Below, piece by piece: positions 44,504-58,600 of a stretch of 64,000 bases of DNA. Made by a program: the position numbers and the translations under genes. Positions within the stretch are counted from its first letter, which is position 1. Each line of letters starts with the position of its first letter. The stretch is taken from NCBI GenBank assembly GCA_950295325.1, contig OX485806.1:21266001-21330000 (forward strand). Reading direction: 5' to 3'. Source of the DNA: Polytrichum commune. Its lineage: Eukaryota; Streptophyta; Polytrichopsida; Polytrichales; Polytrichaceae. Below the pieces are notes generated by a model. It was not told the DNA's origin, ran no database searches, and worked only from the letters and a program-made list of their open reading frames with translations.

Positions 44504-46287
44504 ACAGGCTACGCTCAACTTTAGTTAACTAGATATAACTATGGTTAACTGGATTTTTTGGTAGACTGGAATTAAACAACTATAGATAGCTACATTTTTT
44601 GGCAAGTCAAATCATGAACAACTATAGTTATGAAAAAGAAACTAGTTAACTAATAGTTGAACTAGTTGGTTAGTTGTCCAAGGTTTGAAACATTGTCATG
44701 AATCATTGAAATTTGAATGAAAAAACACTTAGTAAGTGATAATGATTGCAACATTTTAAATCTACAATGACCAAAACTTTTTACAAGGGATGACAAATAA
44801 TGTTAGGTTTACTTTTAGTGTTGAGGACATTAAATACAATGTCCAATATAGTGTAACATAGCATGCACCTCGAACTAGGGTAATTGAGATTATTACCCAT
44901 GTGACACTAAATACCATAAACGACATAGTTGTGTTAAGTTAGTTTGAAGTTTTGCGGTTGTGCCATGTTAGCTAGAGCTAGCATAAATTAAGGTAGATGG
45001 GTCTTAAATAATTTTTTTTTTCGACTAGCCCACTTTTCTTAGGATATAGAACACAATTGGTACAAGATGATCAACAAATCCAAATTAAGGCCTTGGCCAT
45101 TTCCTCATAACTTCTAGAGGTCATATGAATATGTTATCCATTGTTAGCATGAATTTTTTGTGCTCATTAAATGGTCATATAAGCCTCTTGAATTCCCCTC
45201 CAATTATGAGTGTGGAATGATTATCATATCTTGAGCACGCAATGCGATCTCTTATATTATTCTCCTCCTCCCACATGTTGTTGGGGAGAAAGTTGCTTAG
45301 AAAAAGAGGCCGGTTACATTATCCCTAAGGTGGATGTGCCTAATTCAATTACTTGTCTTAATTGGACACTTGCATTTGAGCGGTATGTGATTTCACGTGC
45401 CTCTAATATTTGATACAAATAAGACATGTTTTAAAAGAGATTGGATTGCGTGCTTAAGATGTAATAAACTATCCACACTCATAATTAGCACAACAATGAC
45501 ATTAATTGAAGTATCTCAACAAGTGTTTAGGGGTCTAAGAAAGGAAAAATCACAACTAGAAAGGGATGTGGGAAAAAAACTAAATATTTATCATGGTAAA
45601 GATTGTTGATTTTGGGATGAAGGTTTTTAAACAAAAAAACATAATGAAAGTGATATGGAGAAAGAACTACATGATGGTCTACATCCTATTGAGTTGGACA
45701 TGCTTATTGGTGGCTCTCTCTAATGGCCTCAAATGTGGCGATGACAAAGAATTTAAAAACTACATATTAATCTTCATAGTAAACCTAGTATGATAGTGTT
45801 TAGAATTACATCGCATTTGTTTCTCTCCAAATGATGTGATAGCACACTAAAATAGACATCAACTGATATATCTTTTATTAAACATTATCCATATTTGATT
45901 TTGAAATGTAAGGAACAAAACTTCGGCCCTATTATGATGTCATTATAGAAAGTATCCATTAAATATGTAACGTTAAGTTCATAGTGATGCAAATAATCAT
46001 TAGTCACCATTTGTTACACATCGGTCATTTGCTGATATTCAATAGTTGTGCTTGAAAATAATAATAATTCTTCATCGTTTATGAGACAACTTTGACTTAC
46101 CCAATAATGAAATTGGATTGGGCTTTGTCAATAAGGAAATTTGTGAAGAAAAACGTTGGTTGAGTCCTATGCCTGTGACAATATTTGAGGGTAAGGAGAG
46201 GGATGAGGATAGATACAAGCGTTTAGATCGTACTTCAGATATACTAAAGCCCAAAATTGGAAGAAATTATATAATTCAAGATGGATT
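44504..46287. other. Intergenic, no gene recognised
   Basis: Repeated AACTATAGTTAACTAG-like words occur on both sides of the hAT MITE (about 43670-43750 and 44505-44670), so the MITE landed in an older repeat. Short open frames at 45210-45800 show no known domain. Confidence 0.4.
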
Positions 46288-46630
46288 CGTAACCGGTTGG
46301 CCGCTTTGTTTCGCCGAGGTGGCACTACACGATTGGCTCTGAGCACACAGGTTTGCAGACGATAACCTCGACATCCCAACCGGTTATGATCATCTAAATC
46401 GGATATAAACAGATTACATAATCACATTGTTGAAGAAGACGACAGGTGACCCACTGTTTAGGTCACCTGCGCGGCTCAACAAAGTGGCCAACCGGTTACG
46501 TCCGGTAATCGTTTTATTGGAACCGGTCATCAGTGCAGAACAGGTTTTGTCGAGCTGGCTCGCCCTTGCGGGCTCGCCACCTTGACAGAACCGGTTCTGC
46601 ACCGATAACCTTTCCAATAAAACGATTACC
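46288..46630. mobile_element. Nested fold-back element rich in ACCGGTT
   Basis: Inner unit: a perfect 19-bp inverted repeat (GGTAATCGTTTTATTGGAA at 46504-46522 and its inverse at 46612-46630). It continues inwards through GTGCAGAAC/GTTCTGCAC and GGCTCGCCC/GGGCTCGCC arms to a TTGC loop. Left unit: GTAACCGGTTGGCCGCTTTG (46289) pairs with the inverse at about 46470-46501. Together they form a long hairpin-capable structure of unusually high GC content for the region. It is non-coding. Confidence 0.65.
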
Positions 46631-46639
46631 TAATACATA

Positions 46640-49600
46640 ATTGACAATTCATTCAAACAACATAATTTATCTTCAAAGTATGAAAATGATTAAATATTTT
46701 CTTCTACTTGATGTAAATAAGATTCTCCTTGCTCATGCGTATATGCGATCAGACATTGTTAGGCAGATAAATAACTTCATCCATGATTTAGGGATAGAAT
46801 TCATCCCTTATTGTTTATGAAACTTTTGCGTTACTTTCTGAGCTTGCTTGAAAAAGAAAAAGAAAATATGGAAATTTACATCATTTCACTTTGGATACAG
46901 GTGCCCAAGCTTCATGCACTAGCCTATAGTCATTGGGCATCATTGTAAATTTATACAAAAAAATTTGGTGGTGAAGAAATTGTAGTTCCCCCCCCCCCCA
47001 CTTTTAATGTGAATTAATATGATGGGTTTATGGCATTATTGTCTTCCATGTCATATGATGTTTACGGGCTTAAAATATTATGTCTGCACTTCTCTCTAGC
47101 TCTAGTCTTTATCATTTATCATACAAACTACCACATTACACTACTTGTAGATGAAACTTGGTTTTTTAAAATCATAAATGAAATTAACTATATTTTTAAT
47201 TATATAGTATTGAGGTCTCAACACTTGACCTCAAATGTCTTCATGTTCCACCACACACGGTCAAAAAATGCGTTGTATTTTACATCATGGGCCTCTCATA
47301 CTATGTCAATGAAAAAATTCCAACCACGCCCGGGAATCCTCATGGGAACATTGTGAAGTGGTATGGGCTAAAAAACCATTTGATATGCTATCATCTCAAT
47401 TATATGTGGGCCTTTGGTTTAGGATGCCCATGCAACAACTAAACCTTTAGTGGCTTATGTTCTTCCAACATCAATTATTGAGAGCCTACGCTTGATCTTG
47501 AGTAAATGAGATTGTTCATGTAAAGAGAAATTTCCATGGAATTACAAAGTGTTGAGAACATTTTATTCAAAGATTAGTACGAGAGACATATGTTAGGGAC
47601 CTATGTATTTTTTGTTGACTTCAATCCATTGTCATTAAGACTAAGCCCTGATTATGCATGCTACATTCTTTGGCTGTTTATAGGCAAATTATTCCATCCA
47701 ACATGAAGCGGCGTCATTCAAAATTTTGCTACTAATATTCTACCCTTCACATTTCATTTACATAAGTTTGAGTCCGTTCATGAATACACAAGGATTGCGC
47801 AAATCCATCAAATACGACTGCTCAAATTGGGCTGGAATTTTTTGGGAGGTGTTTGAAGTGTTGAATGTGGGCTGACAATCTCCTTGATATTTGAAGATAA
47901 TGAACACAATTGGGGAGGTATAAAAATAATGGAGGTGGGCCGACAAATTCCTCGACATTGAATATAATGGACATGGTAGAGCATTCCGAATATTGAATTA
48001 GTATTGGGAGATGAATCATAACTTTCAAGTAGTTTGTGGCATTACTTAAACTAGCTATACAAGAATGCACCTTTGGTCACAAACATGTACAATCAAAAAA
48101 ATTGAGATGAAACAATACGATTTCAATTCATTGAGTTTGTGGCAAAATGGTTGATATTAGTTCTAGATTTTGCTTAGTCTATAATTACTTAAATGCTAGT
48201 TTAATGGCTAGGAGTCTTGGGTGATTTATGGAGCTGGAAGAAATTTTTAAGTCTATGTAGGTGATGTATTTGTCTTTAATCTTGAATTTAGCATCTTCTA
48301 GTGTTGCAATAATAGCATCTTCTTGTATTTATTTGGTTGTGTTTCTCATTGGACGGAGTCCTTCTTGACTACGGTGCAAGATTTTGTGGTCTTCACCAAA
48401 TGTGCAACACTAAATATACCAATTAGTGAGGGTGGTATTAATTCAAGTCACATGTACAATCTAGCCAAATCACAAACGTACCAAGGGCTGAAGTTGCTAC
48501 TAAGTGACACTGAATTCATGATTATGGTAAATTCTATGCTCATATATGATAGATTTAAATAAATGAAATAATGCGTGCTTGTGCTTAGTGCACAACACAT
48601 GCTTGTCAGTGAATAGTGCCAAGTGCTAAGATGAACAATACTTCCTAGTCTTAGATCTAAGATCTTTTGGTGGCACTAATTCATAGTGTAGACGAATTTG
48701 GTATCACTTTCACAACTATTCCACACTCACTAATTGGTATATCTAGTGTAGGAAATAATTTATAAACGGTACATGCTAACGTTATGGGTCTATAGTTGGT
48801 GATTATTGTTGGGTTGTCATTTTTATGGAGGAGAATTGTGATGTTATGTTTCCATGGGCTTGATATTTCTATTTGGAGATAGTATTGTAGAAATGAAAGG
48901 TGGAACTTGTTGTGGAAGCTTTTGGTAGTGCTTTGAGAATGTCATTGGGGATTCTATTTGGTCCTAGGGATATACCTTTGGAGAGGTTTTTGAGGCACTT
49001 ATCATAGATAATTCTTGTGAATGAAGAGGCTAGTGGTTGGTTTTGAAGGGAGGATCACATTCCCAATATGAGGCCATCATTGTTTTGCCATGGGTTTTGT
49101 TGATGGCACACATGCATTTGGCAGGGAGGTCTATGTGGTTTGAGCATAGGGGTGCTTGTATGTGGAATGGCTTTGTTGTGTTGAATGTATAACTTTGGCA
49201 ATGTCATAAGGGTGGGTTGCTAGGTGATTGTTTTGATCTACCATGCAATCAAGTGGTGTGGAGTCTTGTGGGAAAAGATTATTTTGTGTATTGTTTTGAG
49301 TTTTGAGTTTTTATTTTTTATTTTTTTATTTTAGTCAAGGATAGTTCTATATATTTTTTGGTAGTTTAATGTAGTTTGTTGGATAATGATTTTACCTGCT
49401 TTGGCATTTTTGACAATGTATGTGATATTGTTGATCCATAGTTGTATCTTTTGTAGGTCATTAGTGTGGGGGTTGTGGTGAGTTGGGGTTGTTGCTTATA
49501 CAATCCTTGGCCTATAATATGAGCTTCCATTCCAAGGGCAAGGCAAAATTTCATTCTTTGCAAAACACTAAATATTTGTTGGATGTAGATTGATTGATCA

Positions 49601-52600
49601 ACGAGGTCTTGAACATATTTGGCTATCCACTAAAGCTTTTCAATGTATTTATGAATCTTAAGGGTTTCTTGGCAAGGGGCTTGCGCCGATCGATACTCTA
49701 GCAATTGCTTGTGGGCAAGGGAGTGACAAACTTGCTTTCATGCAATGAGAACCCTGCAAGTTATATTGGTTGGGAAATAAAACACAAAGCTAAAAAGAAT
49801 GACACATAGTTTGAACAAATGGATCTATATACTGGAGTTGAAAGTGCACCTGGGCATGCACATAGAAGGATAAAATGGAAATCATGTATGGAATATTGGA
49901 AACAATGGAATGGTGTGAATGGGGGGATGCATGTTGTTGCACACATGTGCTAGGCATGCATTGGAACTAGTATTTAAATAACCCCAGATTTTTTGGCGAA
50001 TTTTGGACTAAACCTACTTAACATCTCCACTATGATGCCAAATGTACACACACATCATGTCCGTGGTCTTTTCATATACAATCACGTATACAATGCTACA
50101 TGGCAAGTATACATAACAACACTTGAAGCATGGGTGTTCATATTGTCAAATAGTGCTTGCATTTATCCAAACTCATCAAAAGTCTGGAATCAACTAATAT
50201 TAGTTAATCGGTGTCAAATGTCAAGTTGCAATGCATGTCAAGAGATACAAGTTTTAACTCAATCTAAAGAAATATTCAATCCTTAGTGCATCAAGATGAC
50301 ATACACATGCATGTTGGATGGCAAGGGAGTGTGGACAAAAATGAAGGTGGAGCTTGCACATGACAAATGGAAAAGAACATTCCAGACCTAGGACGGTTGG
50401 CCAACTAGCATCACCTAGCTAAATTTCCTGGGCCCCTATTTGTCACTTAGCTTTAGCTAGCTAACTTTTCCGGAATTCTCACTATCACTCAACTTCAACT
50501 ACACTAAATATGATATTTAGTGTTTGATTAGATTTAGTGTTTTACCACCCTACTCTGCTCAACACTAATTTTCAATTCTTTGATAATTAGTGTAAGACAT
50601 AAATGCGCCGCCGTTGCCTTCCTTGTTGCCACCTCTTTCCTACTAAACACTAAATTCGTGCATGTAATTTTCACATATTACCATAGATGATATTTAGTGT
50701 TTGAGTTTACATTTAATGTTACTTACTTTCATAGGGTTAGTGATATTTAGTGTAGTGTTCGTATTTAGTGTATCTAACACTAAATATCATATTTAGTGTA
50801 GCTAAAAAGTTGTGTAACATGCATATTCATTCTAAACCAAAGAGAAACCCATTTAAACAAAACCAAACAATATATAATTGGTTGTATTGCTCTTAGTTGG
50901 CTTTGTATTTTCATGTTGTTGCGCAAGAAAATTGAAAGTCTTACTATCGGCATGTATAGCGGCTTCCTCACTTTCGACTGGCATTGGTGATAGATCATCA
51001 TCATCTTCATCATCATTATCATCGGGATCATTAATGTCATATGGCAATTTAGGATGAGATGGAATCAAGGTGTTCCAAATCTAAGATTCCGTGACATCTA
51101 TTGTATTATTGGGAATCATGCTCTTGTTTAGTCTCAAAAACATTTATTCTCCAACGAGTCCGGGTTTGTTGAGTGTACATTACATATTCCAGCTAGTTAT
51201 TAGTCATTAAATGTGCCCAACAATCTCCAACTCCAAAATATTGAATGAATGTATTCTAAGGTTGTTGGTGCCAACCTTCAAGTTTGGTGCTAGTGGAAAA
51301 AAAACCACCTGTGAATAAAAAATAATTATTAATTATTAATGTGAAGATTTGACTTGCAAAAATAATCAACTCTCTAAATTAATATTGATTATTTTTTTAT
51401 CTTGAATAGAGCCCACCCTCAAAAAGAGCCTCTTCATTCATGCTTGCTTTGCCAAGAACCAGCATTTATGTTTACCCATTGTTAAACGAGTTCCAATACC
51501 AAATGGAATTGACGGCTACATTGATAGTCCCATTCAAAACATGCAAGGGCGAAATTTTTTCACTAAAGGATACTAAATTCATGAATGGATGCTCTTTTAC
51601 CATACATTTCAAGCAAACTAGTGCATGCTTGAAGGTGTTTATAAAGTGCATAATTTATTTTGGTGAACTTGAAGAGGCTTCTTTGTCTTCCTTTTAGTTG
51701 GCACCACTAACTCCTAAGGCATCTCCTAACACTAAGAAATTGAAGAGAGCTTGCATTGAGAGATTTTGATAGATGATGTTGAATAAAAATTATCACAACA
51801 TTTAGCCTCCTTGGATCAATGTTCCTTTCCGAGGAAATTTTTTTGTCTTCATCAACCCTTATTTGACTTTTAGATAGAAGTAGAAATTGCAAAGGATGAA
51901 TCGTCATTGATCTCCACCAAATCAGTTTTGAAGCATTTTCCTTTAGAAATTAACCATAATTCCAAGGTAAATCAAAATCAGGGGCTTGTATACATAGCCA
52001 CTCATCCCTTTGTGATTGACACCATTCATCGGTTCGTAAATGCACATCGCCCTTTGGGAAATCGAAATAAAATAAAATTGTTGCATACAACTTTGAGTAC
52101 ACATGGGGTTTTCATCATCTTCTCATATTGGACCAAAAACTCAAATTCTGGAATCTGACAGAAAAACAATGAAGCCATCCTTTCAAGCTGGCCTATCTGG
52201 AGTTGATCGAAAAAGCATTGAACATGACTGGAACCTCTACTATATGGACATAAATGAGTCAAGGATCTAGAGACGCATAAACCTGGCTGGATTTTCTCTT
52301 TGGTTTTTGAGGAATGGACATCTGTAGGTAGAGGAGTCCTCTGGGGGGTGTCTACGGTGGAAACAAACGGAAGAAGTATGGGAATGCCTGGTTTTTATGC
52401 CGGAGAAAGGTTCTGTCTACTGAACATCTGATTTAGTGATGCATCAGTAACCCACACTAACTGGCGTGCAATCACTGCGCGACAACTAGAGAAGGTGTAC
52501 ATGGCAAGTCATGAGGACCATTCTTCGACTAATTCCCATGGCGCACCAGTTTTAGTGCCACACTCAATCACACGTTTAGTGTAACCTCAAATCTAAACCA

Positions 52601-52630
52601 CAAACGTCCTCTTCAGCTACCCTTCTATAC
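46640..52630. other. Gene-poor A+T-rich region
   Basis: I see no gene. It contains a C12 run at 46988-46999, many copies of ATTTAGTGT-like words around 50500-50800, a CAT-rich microsatellite at about 50995-51031 and assorted short open frames without domains. The right edge probably contains the 3' UTR of the receptor kinase. Confidence 0.45.
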
Positions 52631-52635
52631 TTAAA

Positions 52636-55600
52636 TCACCTCGGATCCAGTTCCCTTGCCCTGGGCTCCATGAATGTGTGAGACGTGTCAGGTGTACTCT
52701 TGAAAGAGTGCGTGTGATCACCTTGGTTTTCTCCACTTTCAAGAGCAATGGCATCTCTAAGGTCGCGGACGACCTCAGTCATAGTGGGCCTGTTCACAGC
52801 CTTCGGCTCCACACACAGCATTGCCGTTTCAGCCACCTTCCACATGCTTTCGAGATCGTAGTTTTCTCCGAGAGATGGGTCGACAATGTCTCTTATGTTC
52901 CCTGCTGAGAGAAGCGGCCTCACCTGCTCACATATCAACCAAACATTCCATCCCACTTCAACATTCCATTCCACTAGACTGGATCGTAGCAAGAAACATC
53001 GCCATGTCAAGAAGAAAGAGAGAAGGAATGACTCCAATGTTGCCACTGGTGTGAATTATGGTGTTCCTTCATCTTCAAGTCCATCTAACTCTCTATGTAG
53101 TCGCCAAACGGGCATCACAAAGAATTAGAGGGACCCCAAAGACTTTGCCTGCTTTCAAAGCTTAACACCTTGAACGGGTGCGGACAAGTTGGCCCACACC
53201 TATCTCCCTCCAAGGGCAAGCCCCTAGGTTCCCAGATAACCCCACTAAGGTTGGGTGGACCATAGGTGGTATGGTGCCCCAGAAATCAAATTATAGGAAG
53301 GTCACCCATCCGAGTGCTATTCCGGCCGTAGGCGGCTATACCTTTGAGTTCCCATGTGCTATTCCGGCCGTAGGCGGCTATACCTCTGAGTTCCCATGGG
53401 ATCCTGGTTAAGGCCTTAAGTTTGAGCCAGCCTTCATTGCCATGAGTTTCAACTAGGCAATGATATTCAAGAAACATTGTCACGTAATTCAGTGACCATT
53501 ACTGTAAAACATGAGTGAATGGAGACTCACCCATTCAACAAGGACAACTTGACCGCGATCATAACGTGTTCTGTCAATCGCCTCTCGTCCACATACCAAC
53601 TCCAGCAATACAACTCCAAATCCATACACGTCGCTCTTGTCGGTCAAATGACTTGTTACCAAGTACCTGTACAATATACACAGCTCACAAAGTAAATAAG
53701 AAAACATTCAGAGTGGGATAGCAACTGTCTGTAGCACCCAGAAGGGTTATTCAAGCAATTTTATACTGTATCGTAAAAGTGAAAGAAAAAAAAAACCAAA
53801 ACAGAAGAAAAACCCAATGGATTCTGTTTGGTGACCCCCGGTTTAGAGAAGAGTAACCAGTAACTAAGAATGACATATAAAAATGCCTAAAAGGTGTAAA
53901 CCTTTTCTAATTCAGGTACAAATAGTAAGAATAAATTCTTCTCAATGGCCTCTTTCTGATCATATTGCTCCTCTTTGTAAAACAACATATCATCAATTCA
54001 TTAGAAGCACTAGAAGTGATCGATTAACAGTTGTTCTCCACCCTAAGAGTGGGTAAAGAGTCTAGAACAATACTGACTAGACACATGAGAAAGAATGAAC
54101 ATGAACAATAACATGAAAGTAACTTACTCAGGATCGAGGTATCCAGTAGTGCCTTTGACATCAGTTGTAACATGTCGTGTTGCCTCATTGGAAATTAATT
54201 TTGAGAGTCCAAAGTCTGCCACCTTGGCCTCCATATTACCCTTGAGTAGGATGTTGCTTGTTTTCACATCCCGATGAATTATACTTGGACTGCATCCAGT
54301 ATGTAAGTACTCCAAACCTGCAACATTCAAAGCTCCCTTGGATCAAACTCATGTACTAAGAATGTCCTGACAAAACTTGATTTCTTTCAACTTGGCAGGT
54401 TTTCAACCATATGAAAGGCTTCAGCACAAAAATTATACCTCACATTTGACTTGAACCATTCACCTAAAGCATGCATCCGAATCATATTCTAATCATCAAG
54501 CACCACCTTACCTTGGGCTGCAGAAAGTGCAATTTCTAGTCTCAGTTTCCAAGGTAGAATGGTCTTAGGGAGGCCCGGGTTGTTGCCATCTCCTGCACAA
54601 TTATGATTGGTCAGTCACTAAACACAAGAGTGTTATTCAATTCTTTTAGCAGCAAGCCAACTTTCATTTGTCAAAAAGGAGAGAAGAAACGCCCTACCAT
54701 CTTCAACAAAATTTGAAAGTTCCTTCATGTACATGAACTAAGAAAGTGTATCTACCTCATCGAGTCTGGTCAGCATCAAAGAAAATGTTGTAAACTCACC
54801 GTGAAGATATTTTCTCAAGTCTCCATTTGGCATGTACTCGTAAATAAGAATTTGTTCACCTCCTTCTTGACAGTGACCGACCAGAGACACAAGGTTTCTA
54901 TGATGCACCCTAGCGAAAAGATCCACCTATACACACGCCAAACATAATGAGAATGCCTGGTAAGAATCAGTAAAGTCTACACTGCTTGAACACCCTCGCA
55001 TAGCATAAAAGGGAGGCGAGTTCATCACTAGTGTGACGAAATATTTATTTATTTGGATAAAAACATTCTGTGAGGCTTGTTTGAAAATTTCCAAAATTTC
55101 CATTATTAGTTCAAAAGGGTCTTCAAACAAGCCAGAATTTTATCGTAATGACTCCAACTTTTGACATGCATTAGTTTTCTAAATTTTGTAAATTATCAAT
55201 AACGAACCAGAGTCACTGCAGCGGTATCCATTTGAAAGACATATCTCTTTGATCTAGGTAATGGGTATACTTGTATACCTAAGTCTAGCTCTGAGTGGTC
55301 CCATTAAGTAAATCATTAAATCAAAGTCACTAAATCAACCTATTCGTAAGTCAAAAGATAATCAATGATGTCGAGTGCGTCATCACTATCTCAAGTATAC
55401 ATTATCAAAACAATTTCAAGAAACCTAGGAAATCCAAACCTCGTTAGCAAACTCAGCAGTGCCATGTTTGTTGGAAGGTCGGCATCTCTTTACTGCAACT
55501 TCTTTACCATCCGGGAAACGACCAGTGTATACAGGACCAAATCCTCCTTCGCCAATTTGATTTTTGAAGTTATTAGTTGCTGCCTTTACTTCAGCTAATG

Positions 55601-58600
55601 TATATGCCTTTGCTTGGTCTGATGCACCACCATGCATCTGAGAACCTGATACAAACACCTTACCGTCATTTGGAAAGTCATGAACGTCAGCTTATCAATG
55701 TTGTGACCACAAGAATATTCCATTGAGTGTCATCAATTCTCAATAGGCAAACCGTCCTTGCACATGGCTCACGATATGGAAAGCGCTTTATGATTTTTGC
55801 GTGTACAGACCAGTACACAATGAATATGACCCATGATATGACTTACCAATGTAGGCTGAACGAGCCCACTGGTTCCCATATCCATATCCATAAACAATCA
55901 ATGTAGATGAAATCCATTAGGTTTGTTGAAAAACATATTGATTGCTCCCACCCATTGCAAATATCAACATTTTAATTGCGTAAATGTGAATGTGGCTATC
56001 CAACCAATGAGCTCTTTTCCTGCCACCAATGACTTCTCAAGAAACTTTATGATAGTTGCTCGGGAAAAACTGTGGATCTCAAGAAAGTTCATCGTTTCAA
56101 TTTTGTGATGGCATGTCTACATAACCACATGAAATCCACAAAGTTTTTCCCAAAGGACCTTTATGGATATGGCCAACGGTTGGGAGGATGGTCCAACATC
56201 CGTATCAAGAAAAACAAAAAAAGGGGAAGGATGCTTCAGGTTTACTTGATACAGATGTTGGAACCGGTGGGCTTGTTCTTGAGGAAATGGAAAATGAAAC
56301 ACCCACATGTGGTTTCTTGGGGTCAGAGTCCATCATAAAAAGTTGTGACAGAGGCAGTTATCAAAGAACTACATTGTTTCAGAGAGGTTGGGATGATACC
56401 TGCAGGGTCCTTCACTGTTTTCTTAGTTGATGCTGCCGATGCGAATGAAGTTTTTGATGACTCCACAACAGGCTTTGACTTGCGGCAACATAAAAAGTAA
56501 ACTACAAGAAAGATCAAGATTGCCAACACCGCAATACCCCCTATAACACAGCCAATAATGAGGCCTAAATTGGTTGAAGACTTGGAATTGGGTCCAGGAT
56601 TTGGGGCACAGGTTGTCGAGTTTGCGGAGCACAGTGACAGTGCAGGATTTCCAGGTGTGTATCTGTGCCAAAGTTTGCATTTCATGCTGTTAAACAAACA
56701 ATTAAAGTAGGAGGTTTACTATGGTACAAGATTGACAGATGTTGGCTCCCATGAGAAAAATTGACAAAGGATCTCCTTCTAGATCGCATTGACCAACTTG
56801 AATACCGAACAAAACAATATTTCCATTTTCATCTCAAAACTTCCTTGGAGAAACTGAGAGGCATAGGTTCTTGACGTACTTACTTGAAAATTAAGCCCGG
56901 TTTGTTTATTAAACTTGAAGGTATTTCTCCAGTCAGATTGTTTCCATATACATACCTACATCAGAATATTGGCATCATATGGTTAACAACTAGAAGTCAC
57001 TAGGCTATATCATTCAATAACTCATCATATGCAACTTGTGATAATGTATTAGATAATGGCCATTCGGTGGACCCGGCTAAATCCATCCAATGGCCATTAT
57101 CTAACATGATTTCCATGAGGAAGACGAAAAGCACATCATTTAAGAACTTTGTGAACAGTCCGTCATCAGACCCTTTGACAGTTTATAAATGAGGTGGATG
57201 AGTTTATATGTGTGGTTAACCCTAAGAAACTTTGGGTGGAGGCCATAATCTCTTCCCTATGGAAGTTACGTAGCTAAACATGATCGCCAAAAATGTGTGT
57301 AGCTATAGATTATTTACTTACAGCTGTTGCAAGTTGGGGAGGCTTGCGAGCCATTGAGGGAGTGGACCCGAAAGACGATTATTCTGCAGATGCCTGCCAC
57401 CCAATGTCACAATTGCGTGAAGAATGTCAAGCCCACATTGATGAAGATTGATCATGTTGTGCAAAGTGGAAAATTACGCTACGCAGTCCCTGATTCAAGT
57501 CGAATGCACAGTCCAGTTGTGCTTAAGACACCAAGTTACAGATATCGATGGTGAAAGATGAGCTTACAATTGCGTGAGTGCGGATAAAGAACTCAGATCC
57601 GGTATGGACCCAGTGAGTTCGTTATTTTCCAACCACCTGCAGACAACCACACCAGTGGAGTTAGATCATTGCAAAAAACAAAATCCATGTCCATGCGTTA
57701 ACTCCTGGTTGAAACAGTCTGCAATCAACCTTCAGTTTAGGGTTTTAGGGTTCAAGGTTTAGGATCTGCAATCAACCTCGTTTGCATGAAACTTGGACAT
57801 GAAGGTATACTGAGTACTTACAAAATGGTGAGTGCAGTAAGATTGTTAACTGCGGCGGGTACTTCACCAGTCAAATTGTATCCTGCAAGTGCTCTGTTGA
57901 CCAAACCGATAGTCGAAATTATTATTTAAAAGAGCAACAGCAGTTTCTCCATTTAACATAACCGAGAATTTTCATGAACATCATCAAGTAGGTATAAAGC
58001 TGAGATTCTTCTAATTGTATCAGTCCCTAAAATTCAAATCCTACTTCACCATATGCCAGTCTTACACTAAGACAGAATCTCTTACAGAGAAATTTGAGCA
58101 GGATTGCGGCAGGAGAAGCATCAAAGATACTTACTGTCATTATAAGGATATGAAATGTAGATCTACTTACAAGCCTGTTATTCTGAGATTTGTGCCAGTC
58201 GAGCAATTGACCCAATCATACGGAACACTTAAACAAGGGTCCCCAGTCCAGTCGCTTAAATTGAGTTGAGTTTTGATAGTGTCAAGAACGGAAGCTGCAT
58301 TGCATAATTAAGAACCACATCTCAATCTACCTCAAAGAAACAACATATCGAAATACCTTAACCAATATTCGATCAAACTTGGAAAGAGATGTGAAATTGA
58401 AGCGCTACAGGATAAGGCTAGGATTCCTTAATCAAACATGACCATTGAATCTAGATTGAAGAATGTCTTAGAAAATTAAGGCTGTTAATGTAGCATTTTC
58501 TATATTGACTAGTAGTTGCAAGACTTTTAATTTTTGGGGTTATTTCCGATGCATGAATGTGCTTTTTCCTTAAAAAAACATAGTCATAATCTTGAAACTT

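Noticed and set aside
45210-45793. Three consecutive short plus-strand ORFs as a possible broken gene
   Set aside because: No motif links them to a protein family, and joining frames would be arbitrary.
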